Positions 44,570 through 54,524 are shown, counted from the stretch's first letter. The stretch is DNA of 64,000 bases from Sialis fuliginosa (GCA_961205875.1 OY540809.1:10428267-10492266); one strand, 5' to 3'. Numbers and translations: made by a program. The notes: generated from the sequence alone by a model not told the origin.

Positions 44570-44990
44570 AAAATTCGATGAGGTTTTAGCTGAAAGTGAA
44601 CAGAGTATAGTCACGGCATACACGTGAATCAACGATCCGTACGGAATGCGCGCGCGGTGAGACGTCGATGCGTGCAACGTCCGAAATTACACTTGATTTC
44701 CTATGGCCGGCCGTGATTACCTCTCCGTACCCACCGCCGTGAAGTTTTTTGTGCGTGGGTTATATAATTTTTTTCCATTCTCTCGTAGTTTTCATAACTG
44801 TATCTGTGTGTAGCGCTATTACGATTTATTTTTTGTCTGTAATTCGTTATGGTTATTATGAGTTTATTGATAAAGATAAGCTACTTTTTACGTGGGTTTT
44901 CGGAATACGTATTGAATATTTGATGAAACATATGTGTATAGATATGGCGCGCGTTTTTTTTTATATTACAAATTCGTATTTTTGATATTT
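44570..44990. other. CpG-rich island and following sequence
   Basis: CGATCCGTACGGAATGCGCG, GCGCGGTGAGACGTCGATGC and GGCCGGCCGTGATTACC stand out from the AT-rich background at 44625-44750; TTATATAAT follows at about 44760. A 78-codon frame (44749-44985) begins just after it, but its composition is hydrophobic and unrecognised. A weak promoter-like arrangement is possible. Confidence 0.3.
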
Positions 44991-46416
44991 CTTTTAAAAT
45001 AAAAAAAAAATAAGCTCTAGAAGGATTGTAGCCAATTATTAGAAAAATTAATGAATCTATTAATTATACAGCTATTAAGAGTTTATGCTCAAAATTAGGG
45101 GTTCATATAAGTTGTGGTAGACTTAAATTGATAAACAAATGATATTAATTATTACGGTTCAACGATATAGTCTCTCAGGTATCTTAGTCTTCTGTCTATT
45201 AAAGCTGTACTGTCGTGCTTAGTTGCCTATTAGTAATTTTGATGCTATTAGGTTTTTCAGACGATTTATTAGTCATAAAATTAATCATTTCAATAGAATA
45301 TAATTTTTTTAAGTTTATTGAATATCTACATCAAATTAGTTACAACAGAAAACAAGCAGTAACTTTTAAACTATACTAATTTTATCCACTGAATATTCTA
45401 TAATATATATTATATAATAATATATATTATATAATCCACAATATTCACAATCATTCGAAGTTCTTATAATTTTAAAAAGACAGTTTTAAAAAAAAGTGTC
45501 ATAAAAATTAATTTTTCATTAAGATTAAAAACTCATTAGACAAAGATTATTGTATTACTTACTTTTATTCTGGTCTCAATAAAATACATTGAAATAAAAC
45601 TGAATTTTTATTCTGAATTACTGCGTTTTACCTCTGATAAAAAAAAACTATTTAAATAATTAAAACAGTGGAAAAAGGCAGTACTTCTGTTTTTACAGAG
45701 TACAAAAGCAGTAAATTAATTTCCAGAAATAAAAGACAGTAAGTCACTCAATATAGGCATAAATTTACATTTACAATATAATGAAGTCATGCAACTTATC
45801 ATTGGTCGCTAAATAAATTTTATAAAAAAAAAACTATTAATTCAATTTAAAAAAAAAATCGAGTTCAGTTTTTAAGCACGGAAGTGTAGGTAGGTACTAA
45901 TATTTTCCACTCCCATTAACTGCCATAAAAAATTAAACAACTAAAAACAGAAAACCTACAAATATTATATATTCGATGCGGTTTACTACAAAAGTAATTT
46001 TTCTTGTAATATAGTACGTGCATAAAGTATTACATGACAGTAAATAAATAAAAAATATACAGTAACAAATATATTTGATTAAACACGTCTGTACCCACTA
46101 AGAAAAAACGTAATAACAGATTCCAGTACAGCAATAATCAGAGAGAAGATAATACGAGTTCCGTTCTGCAGTAACTGCCTTTAATAATTTCCACTACAAG
46201 GAGCAGCTTTAATGCGTAAATAAATTCGATGTTGTGTTGTCAACACATACAAATGCCGAGTGCTTGAGTTACTGCGATACAATAAAGTATATCGTTACTT
46301 CATATCCGTTGTGCGCGTTCTCTTGCGGAAGGGTTCTTGCTTGTAGTCTTGTACGATTTTTTTCTTCGAGGATGTTGCATGGATATTATAAAGTTTGGTA
46401 CTTATCGCTCTGTTCT
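44991..46416. other. AT-rich DNA, nothing recognised
   Basis: Contains a simple AT palindrome at about 45402-45436. No gene seen; the 88-codon frame at 46234-46500 has no domain and overlaps the duplicated block that follows. Confidence 0.45.
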
Positions 46417-47060
46417 AAATGTTTTTTACTTTCTTATAACTTTATATATGAATCCATTCTGAATATTTTCACCATGATGTCTGTGTGTGTGTGTCTGTAA
46501 GCGCTGTAACTCAAATGTGAAATTTTATATTTAAGATTAATTTTTGTCTGGGAAGAAAACGACCTATTTTTGAAAATGAACCGGATACGGATGTTTACCT
46601 ACGTCGATTTTTGAATTTTTCGAATTACTCTGATACAGTGCGAAATAGAGAAAAATAGTCAAGTTAAAAATTGTAGGTAATATCAATATCTATAATTTAT
46701 GTTCTATTCATTTTTACTTTCTTATACCTTGTATATGAAATATACAATAATATAAGTAAGTATAGTGAAGCTGTTTTTTTTCGAAATCCGGATTTTGATG
46801 CAATTATCCATTTTGACCTTCCCTTAATCCATTCTGACTATTTTCGCTATGTCTGTCTATCTGTAAGTGTTGTAACTCAAATACGACAAATCGTAGACGG
46901 GTGAAATTTTATATTTAAGATTAATTTTTGTCTGGGAAGAAAACCTTATATTTTTGAAAACGATCGATTTTTGAAGTATTTTGAAACAGTGCGAATTAGA
47001 GAAAAATGGTCGTAAAAAATTGTAGGTAATATTATTATCTATAATTTATGTTCTATTAAT
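46417..47060 (+). repeat. Direct duplication, two units about 370 bp apart
   Basis: Unit 1 (46417-46720) and unit 2 (46710-47060) share ACTTTCTTATA, AATCCATTCTGA.TATTTTC, GATGTCTGTGTG/TATGTCTGTCTA, TGTAACTCAAAT, GTGAAATTTTATATTTAAG, TTTTTGTCTGGGAAGAAAAC and AATTGTAGGTAATATYA, in order. It is probably a tandem duplication of an old repeat. Confidence 0.65.
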
Positions 47061-47864
47061 TTTATCGAAAAACAAATAAATAAAAACTTATTATAATTCA
47101 AATGGTTCATAACAGAGAAGAAATCTATAGTTTATGTCCCATTCTATCTTTTATTAGTTAGTCAGAAATATGTTTTAATAAAATAAGAATCACGTACACT
47201 GTTCACTGTTAGGATTACGTATAAGAAAGTCCCCTGGATCCCATGGTAGATATTTTTCTTTAGGTTTATGTTAGGTTCTAAAATCGGTAGTAATTTTTTT
47301 TACTTTTGAGATTATATTATTGTGAGGGAGCTACTGGCTCTCAAAAATTGTGCCTAATACAGTTTGATCCAATTAAAATACTCAATGTACGTTGCAGATT
47401 TTTAATACGGATGCTTATGGTTTTATTTTATGATAAAAAAAAAACTCTTTTAAACGTGCCAGTGTTGGCCCAAAGCCAACTGTGTTTCTAGTATGTTTTA
47501 ATTTCACATTTTAATCGTCCCATGCTAATATTTCAAAAACAAAGCAAAATAAAAAAAAATGTTTTGAACAAAAGTTCGAAGGACTTAGAAAGGACATTAG
47601 ATGGTGTTATCGAATTTATTTTTGGTGATGGGTGAGAGATCATCTTTGTTTTTAAACGCTTTATTTTTTTTATCGCAGAATCGTATTATACGTGGAAAAA
47701 GCAACAAATTTTATTCAAAATTTTGTTTTATAGAATCTCAAATCTTAAAATATCTGAAAAATAAGGTTCAATAATTTTTAATAATTTATGATAATACTTA
47801 TAACTTCGTTCGTGTGGAATTTAAGTTAGGTAGGAGCAGTCAGAAAAGGAGAAAATCATAGACA
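47061..47864. other. AT-rich DNA with a fragment of the GGGACTTTCTTATA repeat
   Basis: At 47205-47245 GATTACGTATAAGAAAGTCC matches the right edge of the unit at 28319-28925. The frame at 47306-47491 is not recognised. Confidence 0.4.
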
Positions 47865-48055
47865 GAAAGTATGGATCGCACATTCTGTATTAACATAATG
47901 GTGTAACAATTCTCCTAGAATCCTGGTAATATATCTATATTTTTTTCTAATAAGGATGAAATAGACACTCCTGTTTAAATAAGGACAAGTATATCCCAAA
48001 TCAGTTTATATCTCTTTCTTTTGATATGGCTCTTTGTTTTCGAGTTAGATACGCG
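47865..48055 (+). repeat. Repeat V, plus-strand copy
   Basis: CACATTCTGTATTAACATAA followed by TGGTGTAACAATTCTCC, GATGAAATAGACACTCCTGT, AAGGACAAGTATATCCCAAA and ATCTCTTTCTTTTGATATGG. The same blocks appear inverted at 49740-49890 and 50390-50535. No terminal repeats seen. Confidence 0.55.
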
Positions 48056-48109
48056 GTAAATGCTCTATGGAGAAAATTCACTTGACATAACACCCAAGAA
48101 GAAGTGGGT

Positions 48110-48340
48110 TAGGTAATACAGATTTCTGTGATGATAGTTGATAAAACGGGGCGTGCGTACAAATATCACACACCCATTTGTTTATTTTATAAATTTTTCG
48201 AGATACAAAGTAGCCTATGTCCTTCCTCAGGATGCAATCTATCTCCCTGCCAAATTTCATCAAGATCGGTTCAGCGGTTTAGCCATGTAAAGGTAACAAA
48301 CAGACAGACAGACATACTTTCAAATTTTCTAGTATAGATT
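48110..48340 (-). mobile_element. Lepidoptera-type repeat (CTAATATTATAAATGCGAA family)
   Basis: On the minus strand: CTATACTAGAAAATTTGAAA, a GTCTGTCTG run, CTAAACCGCTGAACCGATCT, GGCAGGGAGATAGATTGC, AGGACATAGGCTACTTTGT and finally CACAGAAATCTGTATTACC. Nearly full length. The frames at 48078-48337 on both strands are shadows. Confidence 0.7.
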
Positions 48341-48385
48341 GAAATAACACATAATTTTCCCACTATTTTTTGTTGCTGATTTTTA

Positions 48386-49120
48386 GGGTTCCGAAGAAAC
48401 CCTATTAATCTCACTTTGTCGTCCTTCCGCCCGTCCTTTTCACTCAAAGCTAAATAGCTCGTAAACTATATAAGCTAGAAACTTGAAATTTTTATTGAAC
48501 ATGTAAAATGACACCCTCTAGTAAAATATGTACAAATCAGGGGGGTGGGGGGCAATAACGAGCTAAAGCTAGGTAAAAAAAAATATTTTTTTATACCAAG
48601 GCATGTGGCATGTTAAAATGTATGACCAAACAAGCGGAATTTGACCCTTTTTCAATTTTTTTTTTAAATCAAAATTGGTACTTGTAGGGCTTTAAAGCTA
48701 ATCCAAAAAAAAAAAAAATTGTATACCAAGACGTGTGGCATGTCAAAATGTACAACTCAATTAGTAGAATTTGACCATATTTTTTTTTTTTTCTAACTCT
48801 AAATTGGCGCCTGTAGGGGGCTAAAAGCAGTATTTTATTCTGCACCCCCCCCCCCCCTCTAACTCTGTAACTACTGGCTCAAAAAATTTGGTAACGAGGT
48901 TTTGGTGGAACTACCAACTACTAAAGTCAACAATGTAATTTTAAATTTTGGAATTATACGGAGGGACGTCATAGAATTTTTTATTTTGAAATATATGCAA
49001 GTGGGGTGTCAAAATATAGATCTCAATTAGTAGAACTTCACTTTTTTATATTTTTTTCTAACTTAAAAATGCACCTGTAAGTGGTTCCAAACATTCCACG
49101 TAGTACGTACTTCGGAACCC
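48386..49120 (+). mobile_element. Family B element copy 1
   Basis: 735 bp, ends GGGTTCCGAAG / CTTCGGAACCC, flanked by TTA on both sides. The head has TCTCACTTTGTCGTCC and a CCGTCC run; the body has three related ~150-bp modules, each with a GTGGCATGT-AAAATGTA-like start and a 'YCTGTAGG' close (around 48600, 48720 and 49000). Similarity to the copy at 59639 continues past the ends (TTATGGCAYACACYCG), so the element may be longer than the inverted ends suggest. Non-coding. Confidence 0.75.
48845..48857 (+). repeat. Homopolymer of 13 C inside family B
   Basis: C13 lies in the module junction of the family B element, followed by TCTAACTCTGTAACTAC. The 59639 copy has a corresponding G run at 59916-59922. 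Confidence 0.85.
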
Positions 49121-49659
49121 TTATGGCACACACTCGTGTATGTCTGGCCCGAATTATTTATATAATAATTTATACTTGAGCCTCATTATAGTCTTATAAG
49201 ACATTCTGATCAGTTCCTAATTTATTCAAAGTTGTGCTCCGTATTAAAAAAGTATATGAATGGGTTTAAATCGCATCCTTTAAGAATGTCCCATAGTCAC
49301 GTCTTGTGATTTAATATCAAATACGAATTTTCACGAACACATGAACCTGTTACACGTAGTTGTAGTGTATCACTGCAGGTATCACCGCACCCATACGGCG
49401 ATCACCTCTGCCCCCTGCTGCCCTCTGTGGATGCACTCTGGCAGTCACGTGCAACGGTTACACAAAGAACAGATTTCTTCAACATCATTTGTTGTGTGCA
49501 GTCGATGTGTTGTGTCTACTGTATACATATATAGATATATTCAGTAATTCTTCCGCATGAGATGTTAAAGAACCGATACCGTTTTGTATGGTCTAAAAAC
49601 GGACATGGCAAGGATTTTCTTGTTGAGCGATGTAGAATTGTATTGCTGTGTGTTTTATA
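49121..49659. other. AT-rich DNA with a GC-richer patch
   Basis: A more balanced patch at 49340-49520 (ACCTCTGCCCCCTGCTGCCC, GCAGTCACGTGCAACGG) is apparently single copy; a 68-codon plus frame (49341-49547) crosses it. It could be an exon or regulatory DNA, but nothing confirms it. Confidence 0.3.
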
Positions 49660-49890
49660 TAGGATGGGCCATTCTCATAGATATAGAGCATAGATTGTGC
49701 ACCTGATTCGATAATCGAGTCTTCACAAAAAATATTATGCGTATTGTATATACCTATGTCATAGTCATAGACATAGAGAATGGACCAGGCATCTGACTCG
49801 AACACATAGCCGTGTCAAAAGAAAGAGACAGAAACAGGTTTGGAATATTCTTGTCCTTTTTTAAACAGGAGTGTAACTATTTCATTCTTG
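49660..49890 (-). repeat. Repeat V, minus-strand copy with an internal duplication
   Basis: CATAGATATAGAGCATAGA...CACCTGATTCG and CATAGACATAGAGAATGGA...CATCTGACTCG are two direct versions of one block; 49801-49885 is the inverse of 47945-48025 (AAAGAAAGAGACAGAAACAG, AACAGGAGTGTAACTATTTC). The frame at 49593-49805 lies on it. Confidence 0.55.
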
Positions 49891-50389
49891 GTCCCGAACA
49901 TTAAAAATATTCATAGATATACTATATGTATATAAAGAAGTTAAAATAATTAACGTTATAAATAACGTTCTAAATAATATAAGTTCCGAATTTGTTTAAC
50001 CAATTTTAATATCTTGTTCTAATATAAAAAAAATACTTAAAATTTTGTTAAGCAAATCTTGTATGTGCTGTTTGTAAGTGCAATTCACCTCATCATTTTG
50101 TAGCAACCACATGGGAATTGATTTAAAACTATTTTTTATTAATATATATTTAATATTTTTGGTAGCCAAAATGTTATTTTCCCGGAATATCCGTTCATAA
50201 TTTTGCAAATTTCAATCAGATATATTGACGTTTTTTTTTAAAATGTCCTCGATGAAATATGAGCGTTATAGTATATTTATTGTTTATATTATTTACTTTT
50301 CTAATAAAAATCTTATTGCACAAAAATCACAAGATAGATACACAAAAATATATCGGACAGAAATACTAACCTGAACTATAGTAAGCTAC
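49891..50389. other. AT-rich DNA, nothing recognised
   Basis: No element ends; lies between two repeat V copies in the same orientation. Confidence 0.4.
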
Positions 50390-50535
50390 CAATCAGATTC
50401 TTAGAGAAAGAGATAGATATATCCCAAACTACACTGCATTTCTCTCTCACTTTTTGAACAGATGTTATACACCTACACCATTGTGTTAATACAGAATGCA
50501 CTGTCCATTCTCTATGTCTATGGGCATAGTGGTTC
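50390..50535 (-). repeat. Repeat V, second minus-strand copy
   Basis: On the minus strand: CATAGACATAGAGAATGGAC, GTGCATTCTGTATTAACACA, TGGTGTAGGTGTATAAC, then GAGAGAGAAATGCAG and ATATCTATCTCTTTCTC. Links the two block sets that are separate in the other copies. Confidence 0.55.
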
Positions 50536-50564
50536 ATTTTAATCAATCTACTCAAATATCTCAT

Positions 50565-50944
50565 TAGGGGACCACCAGCCATTGTCGCACCAATTTGCTT
50601 TAAAAAAATTAGGGTTGTAGTAGTAATATAGATAAACCTACACACCAAGCCATTTGACGGAAAACTCATAAACAAATGAGAAAAAAATTTATGAAATTCC
50701 TCTGTAAATTCGCTTAAACATATATACCTATCCAGTTGAAGTCAAACGTATTACTAGCGGTGGCTCGGTCGTTAGCGCTACGGGCTGACAACCGTGAATG
50801 GCCGGGTTCGATCTTCGGTACGATCGATTATTTTTTTTGATAGGTATATACATATGTTTAAGTGAATTTACAGAGGAATTTAATTTTTTTCCATTTGTTT
50901 ATGAGTATTCCGTCAAACGGCTTGGTGTGTAGGTTTGCCTATGC
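50565..50944. mobile_element. Inverted-repeat unit with a tRNA-like loop
   Basis: The left arm (about 50565-50732: AGGGTTGTAGTAGTAA, CACACCAAGCCATTTGACGG, TTCCTCTGTAAATTCGCTTA) is answered inverted by 50840-50944 (TTTAAGTGAATTTACAGAGG, CCGTCAAACGGCTTGGTGTG). Between them lies the tRNA-like sequence at 50757-50829. The right arm is cut short by the family D element at 50946. The 99-codon minus frame at 50376-50675 crosses repeat V and this arm and is not a gene. No terminal target duplication could be defined. Confidence 0.65.
50757..50829 (+). ncRNA. tRNA-like sequence (SINE head or tRNA pseudogene)
   Basis: TGGCTCGGTCGTTAGCGC fits a pol III A box/D arm and GGCCGGGTTCGATCTTCGG a B box/T arm, at normal spacing (about 28 bases between). 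ACGG/CCGT can pair around GCTGACAA as an anticodon-like arm. No acceptor stem forms, so it is not a working tRNA; a tRNA-derived SINE promoter is more likely. Isotype is not assigned. Confidence 0.55.
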
Positions 50945-50945
50945 T

Positions 50946-51277
50946 ATTAGGCTCCTCCCATTGGGTTATTATAATATTTAAATCATTTCTCCATGTATCA
51001 AACAAAGACAGATATTTTGAAATTCATTTGCTAGATAAAGAACTATTCTTCGTTTATAGTACTCATATATATTTGTGCAATTAAATTATTATGTAATCTA
51101 TTGAAAATTGTATACGTAAATTTAGTGGCAATAAATATTTGATATTCCGAATTTTAGTATTTAAATATATTAAACTTGATAGAAAAAGATAACTGATGAT
51201 GTTTGTCTTTAAATTTGAAATCTGTTGTAAGCGATTCTAGCCTTTAGGGTGCCAGACGAGTTCTGCAGGCGACTGTA
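50946..51277 (+). mobile_element. Family D element, left-truncated
   Basis: Keeps AGGCTCCTCCCATTGG through to GAGTTCTGCAGGCGACTG plus TA, but lacks the left end. It lies exactly between the two tRNA-like inverted-repeat units. Confidence 0.7.
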
Positions 51278-51288
51278 CCTATACAAAA

Positions 51289-51525
51289 AAAAGCCCGTAG
51301 TGCTAACAACCGAGCCACTGCTAGTATTACGTTTGACTTCAACTGGACAGGTACATATGTTTAAGCGGAATTTACTGAGAAATTTCTTCTTTTTTTTCTC
51401 GTTTGTTTATGAGTTTTCCGTCAAACGGCTTGGTATATAGGTTTGTTTATGCCATTGTAGTAGTACAACCCTAATTTTTTTTAAACAAATTGATGCGATA
51501 AAGATCTGGTGGTCCCCTTGTCAGT
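51289..51525 (-). mobile_element. Second tRNA-like/arm unit, inverted and deleted
   Basis: On the minus strand it reads arm, then CCAGTTGAAGTCAAACGTAA, then AGTGGCTCGGTTGTTAGC, then jumps to TTTTTTTTGTATAGGTA: the B-box half of the tRNA-like part is missing. The arm (51349-51510) matches 50840-50944 and extends further, through GTAGTAGTACAACCC to GGTGGTCCCCTTGTC. Confidence 0.6.
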
Positions 51526-51735
51526 TAGGGAAAAATTGATGACATTTGCTGATCTTGTGATGATATCCTTAATGACATTTAAGGTCACCTTTCGTTTTTT
51601 TTAGGTCCCTTTGTCACAGCTATGAAGTCACAGACAAAATTTAATTGGCTGTTAGGGAAAAAATTGATGAACAGTTGCTGATCTTGTGATGATATCCTTA
51701 AGGACATTTTAAGGTCACCTTTCGTTTTTTTAATA
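51523..51735 (+). repeat. Two-unit direct repeat, period about 125 bp
   Basis: GTTAGGGAAAAA.TTGATGA, TTGCTGATCTTGTGATGATA and AAGGTCACCTTTCGTTTTTT occur at 51527-51602 and 51652-51733, separated by a TCACAGCTATGAAGTCACAG spacer. Confidence 0.75.
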
Positions 51736-52253
51736 TAGTAAATTAAATAGTAAACACATAAATTATAATATAACCGAGATATTATTGAATTATTTCAAAC
51801 GGTACCACCGACTCTACTATATAGGTGGTCGTTAGATATTTTTGCCCTTGGGCCGACCCTGTGTCGGCCCTTTTACATATACCGAAGTCACGCGTTGTGA
51901 TTTAATAGTGCACCGCTTACAAAGAAGTATTTCAACTTAATTTTTGATGAGAAATGTAAGATACACATCGAGAATAAAATGCTGCTTGCTGTGATAAAAA
52001 CCAGCGTACCAATCTTGCGTATGTAATTAAATAGAATATGTATATAAGGCAGTGGTTCCGAAACCTAATCTTAGATCCAGGGGTCATAGATGTATATTTT
52101 ATTCTTATATTATTTAGTTGCTCAATTGTCAATTTTTATCTTACAATTAAATTCTGTAGAAACTTTTTATCCTTGCGTGCTCTGGTTTTAATAGAATTGA
52201 ATAAACTAAGAAAAATGTGCTCTCTTTTATATAGGTATAAAAAAGTCTGTCGG
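51736..52253. other. AT-rich DNA, nothing recognised
   Basis: Contains GGGCCGACCCTGTGTCGGCC at 51850-51869, a short near-palindrome. Overlapping frames at 51932-52292 lack recognisable domains. Confidence 0.4.
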
Positions 52254-52520
52254 GCAGGGCTGTGCACAAGTACAAAAAATGTACTTAAGTAAAAGTACAA
52301 GAACTTTTGTCAAAAATTGTACAAGTACAATTAATCTAGAAAATTATGTTCTTAAGTACAAGTGTATTGCCAAAAATGTATTTAAGTACAAATAATTTAA
52401 AAAAAATGTACTTAAGTACTTTAAAAAAGTACTTAAATTCTTGTACAAAAGTATTTAAACACATTTATAAGTATTGTTATGTGCAATTTCGAGTACAAGT
52501 AAAATTAATTTTTAATAAGT
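52254..52520 (+). mobile_element. hAT-like left end with a GTACTTAAGTAC repeat field
   Basis: It begins CAGGGCTGTGCACAAGTAC, a form typical of hAT ends, followed by at least ten imperfect copies of AAGTACTTAAGTACAAG-type words in both orientations. No matching right end was found, so it is truncated. The frame at 52346-52528 is read from this array. Confidence 0.5.
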
Positions 52521-52559
52521 CTATTTAAATGCTTAATAATTAATAATTTTCGGAGAAAC

Positions 52560-52741
52560 TGCAAAGACTACAAACATTGTAGACATTTTTTATAGAAAAT
52601 TTAATGCTCTATAAAAAAATTCTATAAAATTTCCACGTTTCAAAAAAAAAAATAAAAGAGTAATAAAATTTTTTGGGATATTCTTCTCCCTCTTACCCGA
52701 TTTTGATGATATTTATATGTGACCATTTACTAGTCAGACCA
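52560..52741 (+). mobile_element. Family A copy 4, left part (split by a 3.66-kb insertion)
   Basis: TGTAGACATTTTTTATAG, AATGCTCTATAAAAAAATTC and CCGATTTTGATGATATTTAT match family A; similarity stops at CAGACCA (52735-52741) and resumes at 56399 with CAGACAAACCAACCAAG. The distal part continues to about 56480 (CGTTCAGTTGTTCATGAG). Confidence 0.7.
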
Positions 52742-53336
52742 CACTGTTAGAAATTTCCATTGTAATTTTACACAACATGTTGTGGAAGCTAATATGCATA
52801 ACATTTAGTCAAAATTCAAATCGAGTATTGTAATTTTACAAAACTTTTATCTTTGCATTTGTTTTGGAATATTACAAACTAATATAGTAATATTACCAAA
52901 CATTTTTTGCATTAGTTTACTAATTTTACATTACAAGTACTGTGATTTTACAATACAATTCATATTTAATAAGTTCTGTAATATAAGAAAAAAGTATTGT
53001 AATTTTACAAAACACATAAGGTTCCATTAGTTTAATAATTTTGTAAAACGGTTTTGTAATTTCACAATTAATTTCAGATCAGTTTAGTTTGTAAAATTAC
53101 AATACTTTTTTCTTATATTAAAGAACTTATTAAATATGAATTGTATTGTAAAATCACAATACTTGTAATGTAAAATTAGTAAACGAATGCAACAAAATGT
53201 TTGGTAATATTACTATAATTACTTTGTAATATTCTAAAACAAATGTAAAAATAAAAGTTTTGTAAAATTACTAAATGTTATACATATTAGCTTCCACAAC
53301 ATGTTTTCTAAAATTACAATGGAAATTTCAAACCAG
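52742..53336. repeat. Terminal 0.6-kb palindrome of GTAATTTTAC repeats
   Basis: The left arm (AGAAATTTCCATTGTAATTT, CAACATGTTGTGGAAGCTAA, GGTAATATTACYAAACATTT-type blocks) is mirrored to 53336 (AAATTACAATGGAAATTTCA). The centre is near 53040. It is made almost entirely of imperfect GTAATTTTACAAAA and reverse units. The region 55980-56398 is built from the same words without the palindrome. Confidence 0.7.
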
Positions 53337-53789
53337 TATGATTCAATAACTGTAAAAAATATAGATAAATCAGTAAAATTCAAAATTTAAAGAACAAAAA
53401 CGGTCGTTGTTTTTGTATAGTATATTATACATATATTTTATATATTATACATATATTGATACATATATTAACATTTGCAATGTTTTGAAGGATGCATGTG
53501 CATGTGCAATATGACATGTAGGTCATATTTTCAGAGTGCATGATACAAAAATACGAAAGAGATGTAAACATTGTAAAAATCAAATAATTTTTATGACCAA
53601 AAAATGTAATATACACCTGCATCCTGAATATTTTGAAAATTTACACACTAAATAAATAATAAATGTAATATAAATAAATTATTAATTATAATTAAATAAT
53701 ATGTGTTGGTGTTTACATTAGTTTTTACATTTTTATTTTTTTATTTTTATTTATACTATCAAACGAGTCAACGCAACATTAAAAATTAA

Positions 53790-54524
53790 GGAACTTGGGT
53801 CCCACAAAAAATGTAATATACACCGCATCCTGTCTAAATCCTTTATATGGCGTGTTGGCGTACTTTATTGGCTAGATTGGTTAGTTGATGTACTTGGTTG
53901 AACAGCAAACGTACTTAGTTGGCTAGGCTGGTTAGTTAATTAACTTGGTTGAACAGCTAAAACACTTTCTGCAATCAATACAATTAACAATTCTATAAAA
54001 ATAATGAAATACAATTTTTTTGTGATAATGTGAAAATAGTCGAGTATCAGTTAGTAGATTAAATTTTAGATTAAACAGTAGTAATAACGAAATCAATGAT
54101 TATTTGTATAACAATTTTATGTCACAACTTTTAAATATTGATTGCCAATGTTTATCCGAAATTTGTAGAATAATGATGAAAACTTTTACCTGTTAATCCA
54201 GTACTAGTACTTTGTGTAGAAACATGACTGGTCCATGGAATTCCATCTTAGACCATTGTTAACAACAAATGATCTTTACTGTTTTCAACTAAATCTGTTA
54301 ATATATGTATCGTCATCATCAATTTCACAGTAATCCTCTGTAAATATCTGTTAAAAAAATATATTATTAAAAAAAAGTAGACAACGCAATAATTATGAAG
54401 AGAAAAAAATCTAAATACCTTGTAATTTTCTTCTGTCAATACCTACTAGTTTTAATTTTGCAGCACGAAGCAGCTCATCCATTGTAGTGGCTTTTACCAA
54501 TTTCTTTTCTGACAATTTGTGCAT
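53790..54524 (-). pseudogene. Decayed intron-containing gene of unknown family
   Basis: Three minus-strand segments look like exons. Exon 1 (54524-54419) reads MHKLSEKKLVKATTMDELLR and onward, 35 codons, then donor AAG/GTATTT. Exon 2 starts at 54337 after TTTACAG (EDYCEIDDDDTYINRF), needs one frame change, continues DLVENSKDHLLLTMV-stop-DGIPWTSHVSTQSTSTGLT, and ends at 54190 before donor CAG/GTAAAAG. Exon 3 starts at 53968 after TTGATTGCAG and continues in frame (ESVLAVQPS), then Ser/Thr/Gln-rich repeats (AVQPSTSTNQSSQ) with two stops. The phase is preserved at both junctions. A GAG/GTAAGT donor at about 54715 may mark an earlier exon. I do not recognise the family; captured host gene or relic transposase are both possible. 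Confidence 0.4.

Noticed and set aside
50376..50675. 99-codon minus-strand frame
   Set aside because: It crosses from repeat V into the arm of the tRNA-like inverted unit, so it is read from two unrelated repeats.
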